NCBI RefSeq assembly: GCF_024808875.1
Contig: NZ_JANUCT010000007.1
Coordinates: 62,001-126,000 of the forward strand
DNA length: 64,000 bases
Source of the DNA: Methylohalomonas lacus
GTDB lineage: Bacteria > Pseudomonadota > Gammaproteobacteria > Methylohalomonadales > Methylohalomonadaceae
Direction: 5' to 3'
Under the pieces are notes generated by a model. It had not been told where the DNA came from, ran no database searches, and was given only the letters and a program-made list of their open reading frames with translations. Position 1 is the first letter of the stretch; every line of letters starts with the position of its first letter. Position numbers and translations under genes: made by a program. Positions 16,655 through 25,452 of this stretch are shown here, piece after piece.

Positions 16655-19147
16655 TCAGAAAGGCACTTCCAATGCCGGATCTACCGCCTGGAGCGCATTG
16701 CGGAAGACGGCCTGGATGCGCTCCAGCGCCGGCTGGTTTTCCGCCTCGAAGCGCGTGACGAGAAACGGCGAGGTGTTCGATGGCCGGATCAGGCCCCAGC
16801 CGTCGCTGTAATCGATGCGCAGGCCGTCAACATCGTTGAGCTCGCCGCTTTCGGCGGCGAGCTGGTCCTTGAGCGCCTGCATGACCTCGGCGTGCCGCGT
16901 CTCCGGCAGTGGCACGCGCAGCTCGTGCGTCGAGATGGCGTCCGGCAGCTCGGCCAGCACTGCGGTCGGCGTATCGGCATGCCGGACGAGAATCTCGAGC
17001 AGACGCGCCGCGGTGTAGATGGCATCGTCGAAGCCGTACCAGCGTTCCTTGAAAAAGATATGACCGCTCATCTCGCCGGCCAGCGGCGCGTTGACTTCCT
17101 TCATTTTCGCCTTGATCAGCGAGTGACCGGTCTTCCACATCAGCGGCTGGCCGCCGGCCGATTCGATGATCGCCTTCAGGTAGCGGCTGCATTTGACGTC
17201 GAAAATGATCGATGCACCCGGATTGCGCGACAGCACATCCCGGGCCAGCAGCATCAGCTGCCGATCCGGCCAGATGATATTGCCGTCGGCATCGACCACG
17301 CCGAGCCGATCACCGTCACCGTCGAAGGCGAAACCGAGATCGGCACCGGTCTCCTTCACCCTGGCGATCAGGTCCTGCATGTTCTCCGGCTGACTCGGAT
17401 CCGGATGATGGTTGGGGAAGTTGCCGTCGATGTCGCAGTACAGCTCGATGACTTCATGGCCCAGCGCCCGATAAACCTGCGGCGCGATTTTCGCCGCCGC
17501 GCCGTTGCCGCAGTCGACCACGATCTTCAGCGCGTTGCCCAATGCCACCGGAATGTCCTCGGTCGCCCGGCGGATGTAGTCGGCAGTAATGTTGGCCATC
17601 TGCAGGTCGCCGGCGCCGCTGCTGAAATCCTGCGCCTGGATACGCTGATATAGCGCCTGGACGGTATCACCCGACAGTGTCTCGCCACCGAGCACCATTT
17701 TCAGGCCGTTGTACTCAGGGCCGTTGTGGCTGCCGGTGATCATGACGCCGCTATTCGGCTCGAGAAAATGCGTGGCGAAATACAGCACTGGCGTGGCCAC
17801 CAGGCCGATGTCGGTGACATCGACGCCGGCGGCGCGCAGACCGCGGCTCAGCGCCGCGGCCAGGTCCGGGCTGGTCAGGCGGCCATCGCGGCCGACCACC
17901 ATGCCCTTGAGATTGCGCGCGCGCACCTCGGAACCGAGCGCGCGGCCGAGCTGCTCGACCACCGCCGGGGTAAGTTCGGTTTCAACCAGGCCGCGGATGT
18001 CGTAGGCCCGGAAAATGCCGGCGGGCACCTGCGCCGCCTGGGCTGCTTCGGCGACTTCGGCCACGGCGGCTTCGGCCTTGACCACACGAGTAATGTCTTC
18101 ACGTTCTGCCGCTGCACTGGTTTCGCTGGTGTCTTTCTTCATGGGTTGTTGCGACTGCTTTTTCTGGGTGGGGCGGGGCAGGTTCGGAATGAGCTTGCCC
18201 AGCGATGGATGCGCGCCATCGATGAAGGCCTGTACCGCGCCACCGTAACTGATGGTGCTGTCATTGTCTGTGCGCTTGCCGCGGCGCCAGAGCAACACGA
18301 CAAGCAGGACGAACACGCCGGCACCGGCCGCAATGATCACCAGCGATGCGTTGATCGCCGGTAACAGCGACGTGCTTCCGCTCGGCGGTGGCCAGTAGCT
18401 GACCGTCCAGGTACTCGCCGGGATGGGCCGGGTGATCGAGACAAAATTCTGTTTGAACGCCGGGTCGCCCTGCTGGAGCAGCACGACCGGCTTGGCGCCC
18501 GGTACGAACTGCTTGATTTCCAGGTAGCCGGGCACGCCCTCGAGCGCGCCGACAGCCTGCGGCAGCAGGCCGGGCTCGAGACTGGCGTGGAGCAGGCCCA
18601 GCAAGTCGCCGGCGCTGTCGGTCACCTGCCGGGTCATGACGATGTGAGCACGCTCGGTGCCGGGCATGTGCAGCTCGGCGGCTACCGGGTCATCACTCTG
18701 GCGAGCCTGTTTGAGCATGTCCAGTGAGGCATAACTGAGCGGTGACTCGCTGTCCGGCTGGCGTTCGATCGCATCGGGCAATAGCAGGCGAACCCTGAGC
18801 AGGCCGTCGATTGCCGCGGCGTGATCGGCCGCGGCCGCGGCCAGCACTGTTTCCGGGTCGGAATGTGTCGCGGCCGTGGTCAGCACCTGCCTGATCGCGG
18901 CACTGGCAGCCAGTGTCTCCAGTTGTTTGCCAACCCGGGCGAGCCGTTCGGTGACCTTTGCGGCGACCGTATCAGCCACCTGTTCGGCGCGGGCGACTGT
19001 GGCAGCATGTTGGGCCGCGGCGCGCCGGTCGAGGTGAGACTGCAGCACATACCAGCCGACCACGCCCACGATAAGACCCATCGCGGCGACAATGGCATTG
19101 CGCAGGGTGCGGCGCCTGATACGCCGGCGTTTAATCGGTCCTTCCAT
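16655..19147 (-). CDS. algC: Membrane-anchored phosphomannomutase/phosphoglucomutase AlgC
   Basis: 830 residues from the ATG at 19147. Residues about 1-350 form an N-terminal extension with two membrane helices (about 15-35 and 255-280) enclosing a periplasmic sensor-like region. The remaining 460 or so are a full alpha-D-phosphohexomutase. That part holds the phosphoserine loop (TGSHNGPEYNG, Ser near residue 473), the metal loop FDGDGDRLG, the sugar loop GEMSGHIFFKE and the phosphate-binding RPSNTSPFLVTRFEAE. The enzyme interconverts hexose 1- and 6-phosphates for LPS and exopolysaccharide precursors. Long AlgC forms occur at this locus in pseudomonads. An alternative GTG start overlaps the dut stop (19191). 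Confidence 0.92.
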   Translation of the reverse strand: MEGPIKRRRIRRRTLRNAIVAAMGLIVGVVGWYVLQSHLDRRAAAQHAATVARAEQVADTVAAKVTERLARVGKQLETLAASAAIRQVLTTAATHSDPETVLAAAAADHAAAIDGLLRVRLLLPDAIERQPDSESPLSYASLDMLKQARQSDDPVAAELHMPGTERAHIVMTRQVTDSAGDLLGLLHASLEPGLLPQAVGALEGVPGYLEIKQFVPGAKPVVLLQQGDPAFKQNFVSITRPIPASTWTVSYWPPPSGSTSLLPAINASLVIIAAGAGVFVLLVVLLWRRGKRTDNDSTISYGGAVQAFIDGAHPSLGKLIPNLPRPTQKKQSQQPMKKDTSETSAAAEREDITRVVKAEAAVAEVAEAAQAAQVPAGIFRAYDIRGLVETELTPAVVEQLGRALGSEVRARNLKGMVVGRDGRLTSPDLAAALSRGLRAAGVDVTDIGLVATPVLYFATHFLEPNSGVMITGSHNGPEYNGLKMVLGGETLSGDTVQALYQRIQAQDFSSGAGDLQMANITADYIRRATEDIPVALGNALKIVVDCGNGAAAKIAPQVYRALGHEVIELYCDIDGNFPNHHPDPSQPENMQDLIARVKETGADLGFAFDGDGDRLGVVDADGNIIWPDRQLMLLARDVLSRNPGASIIFDVKCSRYLKAIIESAGGQPLMWKTGHSLIKAKMKEVNAPLAGEMSGHIFFKERWYGFDDAIYTAARLLEILVRHADTPTAVLAELPDAISTHELRVPLPETRHAEVMQALKDQLAAESGELNDVDGLRIDYSDGWGLIRPSNTSPFLVTRFEAENQPALERIQAVFRNALQAVDPALEVPF

Positions 19148-19190
19148 CGAGCGCGGTTCGATTATTGTGTTCTCGTCGTTCGGCTGGACA

Positions 19191-19643
19191 CTAGACGCCG
19201 GTATGACCGAAGCCACCGGCGCCACGGTCACTGGCAACAAACTCGTCCACCACTTCAAACGCCGCCCGTACCACCGGCACGAAAACCAGCTGGGCGACGC
19301 GATCCCCCGGTTCAATAGTGAAGCTATCGCGGCCACGATTCCAGCAGGAAATGAACAATTCGCCCTGGTAGTCGGAATCGATCAGGCCGACGAGGTTGCC
19401 GAGCACGATGCCGTGCTTATGGCCCAGTCCCGAACGCGGCAGGATCACCGCCGCCAGTTCCGGGTCCTCGATGTTCAGCGCGATGCCGGTCGGGATCAGC
19501 TCGGTCTCGCCCGGGCCCAGGATCAGCGTGGTCTCCAGGCAGGCGCGCAGGTCCAGGCCGGCGGAACCATCGGTGGCATAGTGCGGCAGCTCGATGTCGC
19601 TACCGAGCCGCGGATTGAGAATCTTGATCTGGATGTTGCGCAT
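19191..19643 (-). CDS. dut: Deoxyuridine 5'-triphosphate nucleotidohydrolase (dUTPase)
   Basis: 150 residues of the trimeric dUTPase family, which converts dUTP to dUMP and pyrophosphate. The conserved motifs are in order: [10 protein letters not shown] (1), [11 protein letters not shown] (2), [15 protein letters not shown] (3), [12 protein letters not shown] (4) and the Gly-rich C-terminal arm [12 protein letters not shown] (5). The start ATG lies 44 nt inside the 3' end of coaBC in another frame, with GAGCGA as ribosome site, so translation is coupled. AlgC follows 43 bp later. Confidence 0.97.
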   Translation of the reverse strand: MRNIQIKILNPRLGSDIELPHYATDGSAGLDLRACLETTLILGPGETELIPTGIALNIEDPELAAVILPRSGLGHKHGIVLGNLVGLIDSDYQGELFISCWNRGRDSFTIEPGDRVAQLVFVPVVRAAFEVVDEFVASDRGAGGFGHTGV

Positions 19644-20829
19644 AAAATCGCTCGACGATGAGGGTAATCAGTGCGCGCGCCAGCTGCTCCTTCGGCGCGC
19701 GCTCGAGTTCGCGGCTGCCGTCGGCCCAGTAGACACTCAGCGCGTTGTCCTCGACACCGAAACCGAGGCCGTCGCCGACCTGGTTGGCGGCGACCAGGTC
19801 GAGCCGTTTCCGTGTGAGTTTGGCGCGGGCATAGGTTTCGAGCTGCTCGGTCTCGGCGGCAAAGCCGACCGTGAAGACGTCCGGGCGCCGTTCGGCGACC
19901 TGGCCGAGGATGTCCGGTGTCTTTTCCAGCGACAGGATCAACCCGTCGGTGGATTTCTTCATTTTCTGCGCCGCCGGCTGGGCGCTGCGGTAGTCCGCCA
20001 CCGCGGCCGTGGCTATGAAAATATCAGCGTCATCGATGACCCGGTTCACCGCCGCTTCCATGTCCGCGGCGCTGGTGACATCGACGCGCTCGACCCCGGC
20101 CGGGGTGCTCAGGGTCACCGGGCCGCTGATCAGGGTCACGCATGCACCGGCCTCGGCCGCGGCACGGGCAACGGCGAAACCCATGCGCCCGGAACTGTGA
20201 TTCGACAGGTAGCGTACCGGATCCAGCGCCTCGCGGGTCGGCCCGGCGGTCACGACGACGTGGCGGCCGGCCAGGACAGCGCTTTTGAAAGCCTGGACGA
20301 CGTGCTCGACCAGTTCCACGGGTTCGAGCAGGCGGCCGGCGCCTTCCTCGCCGCAGGCCTGATCGCCGACGCCGGGCCCGAGCATGGCGACGCCGCGATC
20401 CTGCAGCGTGGTGACGTTCGCCTGCGTCGCCGGGTTGTCCCACATGACCCGGTTCATGGCCGGCGCCAGCAGCAGCGGCGACTCGGTTGCCAGACAGATG
20501 GTGGCGAGCAAATCGTCGGCCAGACCGTGCGTCAGCCGGGCGATGAAACTGGCGCTGGCCGGGGCGATCAGCACCGCGTCGGCCCAGCGCGCCAGCTCAA
20601 TATGGCCCATGCCGGCTTCGGCCTCGACATCGAACAGTTCGCTGCGCACGCGCTTGCCGGACACCGCCTGCAGGGTCATGGGCGTGATGAACTCGGCCGC
20701 ACCGCGCGTCATCACCACCTGCACCTCGGCACCGGCCGCACGCAGGCGGCGGCACAGATCGGCGGCCTTGTAGGCGGCGATACCGCCGGTGACGCCGAGC
20801 AGGATGCGTTTGTTGGCGAGCGCTTGCAT
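19600..20829 (-). CDS. coaBC: Bifunctional phosphopantothenoylcysteine decarboxylase/phosphopantothenate-cysteine ligase
   Basis: 409 residues. The N-terminal flavoprotein CoaC half has [21 protein letters not shown], the decarboxylase region [19 protein letters not shown] and the flexible loop [11 protein letters not shown]. The C-terminal CoaB half has [23 protein letters not shown] at the dinucleotide site and [11 protein letters not shown] with [10 protein letters not shown]. It performs two consecutive steps of coenzyme A synthesis. The reverse-strand order coaBC-dut-algC-argB-slmA matches the pseudomonad arrangement. The 3' end overlaps dut by 44 nt. Confidence 0.97.
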   Translation of the reverse strand: MQALANKRILLGVTGGIAAYKAADLCRRLRAAGAEVQVVMTRGAAEFITPMTLQAVSGKRVRSELFDVEAEAGMGHIELARWADAVLIAPASASFIARLTHGLADDLLATICLATESPLLLAPAMNRVMWDNPATQANVTTLQDRGVAMLGPGVGDQACGEEGAGRLLEPVELVEHVVQAFKSAVLAGRHVVVTAGPTREALDPVRYLSNHSSGRMGFAVARAAAEAGACVTLISGPVTLSTPAGVERVDVTSAADMEAAVNRVIDDADIFIATAAVADYRSAQPAAQKMKKSTDGLILSLEKTPDILGQVAERRPDVFTVGFAAETEQLETYARAKLTRKRLDLVAANQVGDGLGFGVEDNALSVYWADGSRELERAPKEQLARALITLIVERFYAQHPDQDSQSAAR

Positions 20830-20870
20830 AGGCGGTAGAGTTTACCCTAGCTGATAGCCTGTAGCCCATA

Positions 20871-20900
20871 GCTTATAGTGACTGGGCTTATAGTCACTGG
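20871..20900. repeat. Tandem 15-mer gcttatagt(g/c)actgg x2
   Basis: Two adjacent 15-bp units, gcttatagtgactgg and gcttatagtcactgg, differ at one base. They sit just upstream of coaBC and may overlap its promoter region. Immediately before them, gatagcctgtagcccata is a looser set of related units. Confidence 0.7.
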
Positions 20901-20952
20901 CAGTCGCGGATACAATGCGCTACAGCCTTGAGGAACGAAAGGGATTCAGATT

Positions 20953-21018
20953 GTAGGAGGCCCGCCCCCGGGCCGAATTATTCGCGGCGAGGGTTCGCGG
21001 CGAGGGCGCCGCTCCTAC
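20953..21018. repeat. GTAGGAG...CTCCTAC dispersed element, copy 2
   Basis: Same ends and same internal blocks as the element at 12460-12546 (gtaggaggcccg, cgggccgaa, ttcgcggc, gccgctcctac), but 66 bp instead of 87 bp. It has an internal duplication of ttcgcggcgaggg. It lies between coaBC and radC and ends 45 bp before the radC start. Two copies with shared termini and divergent middles support a mobile or REP-like repeat family. Confidence 0.7.
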
Positions 21019-21063
21019 GATCAACCGTTAACCCATCAACTCGACGCAACACGGAGGTTGCCC

Positions 21064-21738
21064 ATGTCCATCACCACCTGGCCGGTGGCCGAACGGCCGC
21101 GCGAGAAACTGCTGCAGCGTGGCCCGGCCGCGCTGTCCGACGCCGAGATCCTGGCCATTTTCCTGCGTACCGGTGTCGCCGGCAAAAGTGCCGTCGACCT
21201 GGCGCGCGATCTGCTGGGCGAATACGGCGGCCTGCGCGGTCTGCTCGACGCCGACCAGGCCAGCCTGTGCCGGCACAAGGGTCTGGGCACGAGCAAATTC
21301 GCCCTGCTCGCCGCCGGCCTGGAACTCGGCCGCCGCTATCTCGCCACCACGCTGGAGCGCAGCGATGCCCTGAGCAGTCCCGCCGATACCCGCAACTTCC
21401 TGCGCGCCCGGCTGCGCGGTTATCCGCACGAGGTGTTTGCCTGCCTGTTCCTCGACAACCGTCACCGCGTGATCAGCTTCGACGAGCTGTTCACCGGTAC
21501 CATCGATTCGGCCTCGGTGCATCCGCGCGAAGTCGTGCGCCGGGCGTTGAAGCACAATGCCGCCGCCGTGATCCTGGCGCACAACCACCCGTCCGGCATC
21601 GCCGAGCCGTCGCACTCGGACGAGGCCATCACCCGCCGGCTGAGCGACGCGCTGGGCTTGATCGACGTGCGGGTACTGGATCACCTGGTAATCGGCGATG
21701 GTGAGGCGGTGTCCTTCGCCGAACGCGGCCTGCTGTGA
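21064..21738 (+). CDS. radC: RadC/YicR family JAB-domain protein
   Basis: 224 residues. An N-terminal helix-hairpin-helix-like region ([28 protein letters not shown]) is followed by the MPN/JAB domain. The metal motif is [15 protein letters not shown] (H-x-H-x7-S-x2-D), and the upstream acidic residue lies in the [18 protein letters not shown] region. The protein is named RadC, but its role in DNA repair is disputed; the fold is that of a metalloprotease. The ATG at 21064 is preferred over TTG 21058 because GGAGG is 6 nt upstream of the ATG but abuts the TTG. It is divergent from coaBC. Confidence 0.93.
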   Translation: MSITTWPVAERPREKLLQRGPAALSDAEILAIFLRTGVAGKSAVDLARDLLGEYGGLRGLLDADQASLCRHKGLGTSKFALLAAGLELGRRYLATTLERSDALSSPADTRNFLRARLRGYPHEVFACLFLDNRHRVISFDELFTGTIDSASVHPREVVRRALKHNAAAVILAHNHPSGIAEPSHSDEAITRRLSDALGLIDVRVLDHLVIGDGEAVSFAERGLL

Positions 21739-21795
21739 GAATGCGTTGATCGTTACCCGTGCCGCGTTGTTATTCCGCGTTTTTCGAAAATCCGC

Positions 21796-21818
21796 CCACG
21801 CCTGCGGGACAGGCGTGG
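21796..21818. other. Hairpin between radC and the P-type ATPase gene
   Basis: ccacgcctg-cggga-caggcgtgg forms a perfect 9-bp stem between the convergent 3' ends of radC and the ATPase gene. There is no clean T-run on either side (aaggcgttt on one, cggattttcg on the other). It may be a weak or processed 3' end and not a classical terminator. Confidence 0.45.
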
Positions 21819-21861
21819 AAGGCGTTTATTCAATGTCTTTCTTTTAGCAGTAGACCAGGCA

Positions 21862-24558
21862 CTACTCCGGCGCCGGAAACCAGAGGCGCAGCAGCCATTT
21901 CTCAATCTCCAGCACCAGAAACAGCACCAGGCCAGCGGCGACCACCCAGGCCAGTGACAGCAACGGCAGCGGCCGGCTGTCGAACAGCGCGTTCATGAAC
22001 GGCGCGTAGATGAACAGCAACTGCAGGCCGATCACCAGTGCCAGGCTGATCAGCACCGGCCGGGTACCCTGAACACCTTCATAGGTGAACGACGGCGAAC
22101 TGAGATAGCGCACGCTGAACAGGTACCAGACCTCCATGGCCACCAGCGCGTTGACCGCCAGCGTCCGGGCGACTTCTACATCCAGCCCGACCGCGATCGC
22201 CCCGCCGAAAAGACTGTAGATGCCGATGGAAAAGAGCGTCGACACGAGCACGATGCGCCAGACCAGAAACCGCGACAGCAACGCCTCGCCGCTGGCACGT
22301 GGCGGCCGCTGCATGATGTCGGGCTCGGCCGGCTCGAACGCCAGCACCAGTGCCAGCGCCACCGAACTGACCATGTTCACCCAGAGGATTTGCAGTGGCG
22401 CGATCGGCAGGGTGAGACCGAACAGGATGGCGATGATCAGACTCAGCGATTCGCCACCGTTGACCGGCAGCAGGAAGCCAATCGCCTTTTTCAGATTGTC
22501 GTAAACCGTGCGGCCCTCGCGCACGGCGGCGACGATCGAGGCGAAGTTGTCATCGGCCAGGACCATCTCGGCGGCCTCCTTGGCCGCCTCGGTGCCCTTG
22601 CCGCCCATGGCAATACCGATGTCGGCGCGCTTCAGCGCCGGCGCGTCATTGACGCCGTCACCGGTCATGGCAACCACCGCGCCGTCGCGCTGCAGTGCCG
22701 TCACCAGCCTGAGTTTATGCGTCGGGTTGGTGCGGGCGAAGATATCGACACGCTCAACCACGCCGGCGAGCTCGTCCTCGTCCAGCTTGTCGATATCGGC
22801 ACCGGTCAGAACCTCGTCGCTGTTGGCAAGACCGATCTGCGCACCGATCGCGCGCGCCGTTTCGGCATGATCGCCGGTGATCATTTTCACCCGAACACCG
22901 GCGCTGTGACATTCCCCGACCGCTGTGATGGCCTCCTCACGCGGCGGGTCGATAAGACCCAGTAAGCCGACCAGGATCAGATCGTCGGCGACATGTTCAT
23001 GGGCCAGCTCCGGCGGCGGCGGGTCCACCGGTTTACGCGCCAGGGCCAGCACGCGCTGGCCCTGTGCCGCCAGTTCGTGGATACGTTCCTGCCAGTCGGC
23101 GGCCAGCGGCTCGCTGCCGTCCGCCGTCAACTGCCGGTTGCACATCGCCAGGACCTGTTCGGGCGCACCCTTAACGACCACGTAGTGTGCGTCGTCGTCA
23201 TCCTTGTGCAACGTGGCCATGTAGCGATGGGCGGCATCGAACGGGATAAGGCCGTGCCGGGCCGTGGCATCTTCCAGTCCCGCCTTGCGCGCGGCGACCA
23301 CCAGCGCCGCCTCCATCGGATCGCCCACGGCCTGCCAGACACCGTCGGCCTCATGCAGCTCGGCATCGTTACAGTACAACGCGCCCCGCAGCAATTCGAT
23401 CAACACCGGTTCCCCGACCGGCTCAACGGTCTGCTCAGCCTTACTGAAGGTGCCCTGCGGATCGTAACCGCTGCCGCTGATGTCGTAGCGACCAGCGCCG
23501 GTAATGACGCTGCTGACAGTCATCTCGTTGCGCGTCAGCGTACCGGTCTTGTCGCTGCAGATGGTCGACACCGCGCCGAGCGTCTCCACCGCCGGCAGGC
23601 GGCGAATAATGGCCTGGCGGCCGGCCATGCGCTGCACGCCGATGGCCAGCGTCACCGTCAGGATGGCGGGCAGCCCCTCGGGGATGGCCGCGACCGACAG
23701 ACCGACCACCATCATGAAGACATCGTTGGGATTCAGATCGCGCAGCAGCCAGCCGAACAGGAACGTGGCGAGACCGACGACGAGGATGGCAAGGCTCAAC
23801 CAGCGGGTGAAAGTGCCCATCTGCCGCAACAGTGGCGTCGTCTGGGTATCGACCCGTTGCAACAGGCTGCTGATGTGGCCGATTTCGGTATTCGCGCCAG
23901 TGGCGACCACCAGTCCGCGCGCCTGGCCGGTGGTCACCAGCGTACCGGAAAAGGCCATGCCGGCGCGGTCGCCCAGCGCCGCGTCTGCCTCGACCGCCGC
24001 GGTCGACTTCTCCGCCGGGACCGACTCGCCGGTCAGCACCGACTCGTCGATCTGGACATTGTGGGCCTGCAACAGACGCACATCCGCCGGCACCCGGTCG
24101 CCGGCCTCGAGCAGCACGATGTCGCCCGGCACTAGCGCTTCGGCCGCAACTTCCTGGCGCCGACCCGCGCGGATGACCCGGGCGCGCGGGCTGAGCATGG
24201 CGCGTATGGCGTTCAGTGCCTGCTCGGCACGCCCCTCCTGGATATAACCGAACACGGCGTTGACGAGCACCACCGCCAGAATGACCGACATGTCGATATA
24301 ATGTCCCAGTAGCGCGGTAATAATGGCCGCCGCGACCAGGATCTGGATCAGCAGGTTGTTGAACTGGGCGGCAAAACGCTGCAGGCGGCCGCGCCCCTGC
24401 TGCTGCGGCAGGCTGTTGGGGCCATACTCGGCTCGGCGCTGGTCGATGGCAGCGGGCTCGAGGCCATTGGCAGCGCCGCCCAGACGAGCCAGCGCGGTAT
24501 CGGCGTCGAGGGTATGCCAGGCGGCTTCGTTAGCGTTTTCGGCAGTCTGCTTGGTCAT
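21862..24558 (-). CDS. P2-type cation-transporting ATPase
   Basis: 898 residues with the full P-type ATPase architecture. In order it has an N-terminal cation-ATPase domain, M1-M2, the actuator motif TGES (176-179), M4 with AIPEGLPA (about 292-299), the phosphorylation motif CSDKTGTLT (Asp336) and a nucleotide-binding domain with KGAPE. It then has the hinge TGDGVNDAPAL and six C-terminal helices. It resembles SERCA/PMCA-like bacterial pumps. M6 reads WVNMVSSVALAL: the Thr-Asp of the calcium pumps (N-x-x-T-D) is Ser-Ser, so calcium transport is doubtful and the ion is unassigned. It is convergent with radC and divergent from rpmB. Confidence 0.92.
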   Translation of the reverse strand: MTKQTAENANEAAWHTLDADTALARLGGAANGLEPAAIDQRRAEYGPNSLPQQQGRGRLQRFAAQFNNLLIQILVAAAIITALLGHYIDMSVILAVVLVNAVFGYIQEGRAEQALNAIRAMLSPRARVIRAGRRQEVAAEALVPGDIVLLEAGDRVPADVRLLQAHNVQIDESVLTGESVPAEKSTAAVEADAALGDRAGMAFSGTLVTTGQARGLVVATGANTEIGHISSLLQRVDTQTTPLLRQMGTFTRWLSLAILVVGLATFLFGWLLRDLNPNDVFMMVVGLSVAAIPEGLPAILTVTLAIGVQRMAGRQAIIRRLPAVETLGAVSTICSDKTGTLTRNEMTVSSVITGAGRYDISGSGYDPQGTFSKAEQTVEPVGEPVLIELLRGALYCNDAELHEADGVWQAVGDPMEAALVVAARKAGLEDATARHGLIPFDAAHRYMATLHKDDDDAHYVVVKGAPEQVLAMCNRQLTADGSEPLAADWQERIHELAAQGQRVLALARKPVDPPPPELAHEHVADDLILVGLLGLIDPPREEAITAVGECHSAGVRVKMITGDHAETARAIGAQIGLANSDEVLTGADIDKLDEDELAGVVERVDIFARTNPTHKLRLVTALQRDGAVVAMTGDGVNDAPALKRADIGIAMGGKGTEAAKEAAEMVLADDNFASIVAAVREGRTVYDNLKKAIGFLLPVNGGESLSLIIAILFGLTLPIAPLQILWVNMVSSVALALVLAFEPAEPDIMQRPPRASGEALLSRFLVWRIVLVSTLFSIGIYSLFGGAIAVGLDVEVARTLAVNALVAMEVWYLFSVRYLSSPSFTYEGVQGTRPVLISLALVIGLQLLFIYAPFMNALFDSRPLPLLSLAWVVAAGLVLFLVLEIEKWLLRLWFPAPE

Positions 24559-24695
24559 GGTTCATCGCTCAGGGTCGAAGGGGGCGGGGCAAGCCCGCCG
24601 ACAGGGGCTTGGCTAAGACGCCGTTTCCGGTTATGATCCGCGGTCTTTTCGAATCCACTTAATTGATTTCAGTCTAGCAATTCAGGAATATTGCC

Positions 24696-24932
24696 ATGTC
24701 GCGCGTCTGTCAGGTAACCGGCAAACGTCCCCAGGTCGGGAACAACGTTTCGCACGCCAACAACAAGACCAAGCGCCGCTTCCTGCCCAACCTGCATGTC
24801 CGCCGGTTCTGGGTCGAGGGCGAAAAGCGCTGGGTGAAGCTGCGCCTGTCCCGCCAGGGTCTGCGCATGATCGATAAACTCGGCATCGAGCAGATCCTCG
24901 CCGATCTGCGTGCCCGCGGCGAACGCGTCTAA
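24696..24932 (+). CDS. rpmB: 50S ribosomal protein L28
   Basis: 78 residues, the normal L28 length: [20 protein letters not shown], then [20 protein letters not shown] and a C-terminal helix [18 protein letters not shown] component of the large ribosomal subunit. It is followed 11 bp later by rpmG, and both should share a transcript ending at the terminator at 25124-25150. A region 24650-24695 (cacttaattgatttcagtct) precedes it, but a promoter was not confidently located. Confidence 0.98.
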   Translation: MSRVCQVTGKRPQVGNNVSHANNKTKRRFLPNLHVRRFWVEGEKRWVKLRLSRQGLRMIDKLGIEQILADLRARGERV

Positions 24933-24943
24933 GGAGGTCAGTC

Positions 24944-25099
24944 ATGCAGGAAAAAATTCGTCTGGTTTCCAGCGCCAATACCGGTCACTTCTACACCACG
25001 ACCAAGAACAAGAAGAACATGCCTGAAAAGATGGAGATCAAGAAATTCGATCCAACCATCCGCAAGCATGTCATGTACAAGGAAGCCAAGATTAAATAA
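24944..25099 (+). CDS. rpmG: 50S ribosomal protein L33
   Basis: A 51-residue protein below common ORF-length cut-offs. It begins [20 protein letters not shown] and ends [13 protein letters not shown], which are L33 motifs. No Cys pairs are present, so it is the zinc-independent (C-minus) form. AAGGAGG lies 5-6 nt upstream of the ATG and overlaps the end of rpmB. The rpmB-rpmG pair is conserved in Proteobacteria. Confidence 0.97.
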   Translation: MQEKIRLVSSANTGHFYTTTKNKKNMPEKMEIKKFDPTIRKHVMYKEAKIK

Positions 25100-25123
25100 G
25101 CAGGCCTTGTAGTCGTTCATGAT

Positions 25124-25150
25124 AAAAACCCGCCCCTGGCGGGTTTTTTA
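25124..25150 (+). terminator. Rho-independent terminator of rpmB-rpmG
   Basis: aaaaacccgcc-cctg-ggcgggttttt type stem-loop: a 6-7-bp GC stem (cccgcc/ggcggg) followed by TTTTTT, 25 bp after the rpmG stop. The A-run on the left makes it partly bidirectional. Confidence 0.9.
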
Positions 25151-25164
25151 TTGTCTATAAATAC

Positions 25165-25355
25165 AACCGCAAATGAACGCGAATAAACGCTAATAGGTAA
25201 CTGGATTTTACTGCTCCAGGGCCTATTATCTGGGCAGCTGCCAAAACTGCAATGGCAGGTCGTATTGTAAGTACCAGCAACTGCCCGCCTGTTCACTTCA
25301 TTATTACTTACTGTTTCATTACTTTCATTTGCGTGCATTGGCGTTCATTCGCGGT
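25165..25355. repeat. MITE-like non-coding element A with about 30-bp terminal inverted repeats
   Basis: The left end (25165-25194, beginning aaccgcaaatgaacgcgaat) and the right end (25327-25355, ending gcgttcattcgcggt) are inverted copies matching at about 24 of 29 positions. Each arm has an internal 10-bp period built on CGC(A/G/C)AAT. The 132 bp between them contain no ORF. The element lies between the rpmG terminator and the terminator of the desaturase gene. A second element with the same arms is at 46431-46643. The remainder of 25100-25452 holds only the two terminators. Confidence 0.75.
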
Positions 25356-25366
25356 ATTCAAAATAA

Positions 25367-25394
25367 ATAACCCGCCTTGCGGCGGGTTTTTTCG
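25367..25394. terminator. Bidirectional terminator downstream of the desaturase gene
   Basis: ataacccgcc-ttgc-ggcgggtttttt: a 6-bp GC stem with a T6 tail on the plus strand and a ttatttattt tail on the minus strand. On the minus strand it lies about 60 bp after the desaturase stop codon, and I assign it mainly to that gene. Confidence 0.8.
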
Positions 25395-25452
25395 ATCAAT
25401 GTCACCGGGTTATCGAGGTTGCCTATCGGCGTCCTCGCAACGACAGCGGCAC

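Noticed and set aside
21796-21818. Strong rho-independent terminator between radC and the P-type ATPase gene
   Set aside because: The hairpin is good, but neither side has a proper T-run, so it is listed only as a hairpin.
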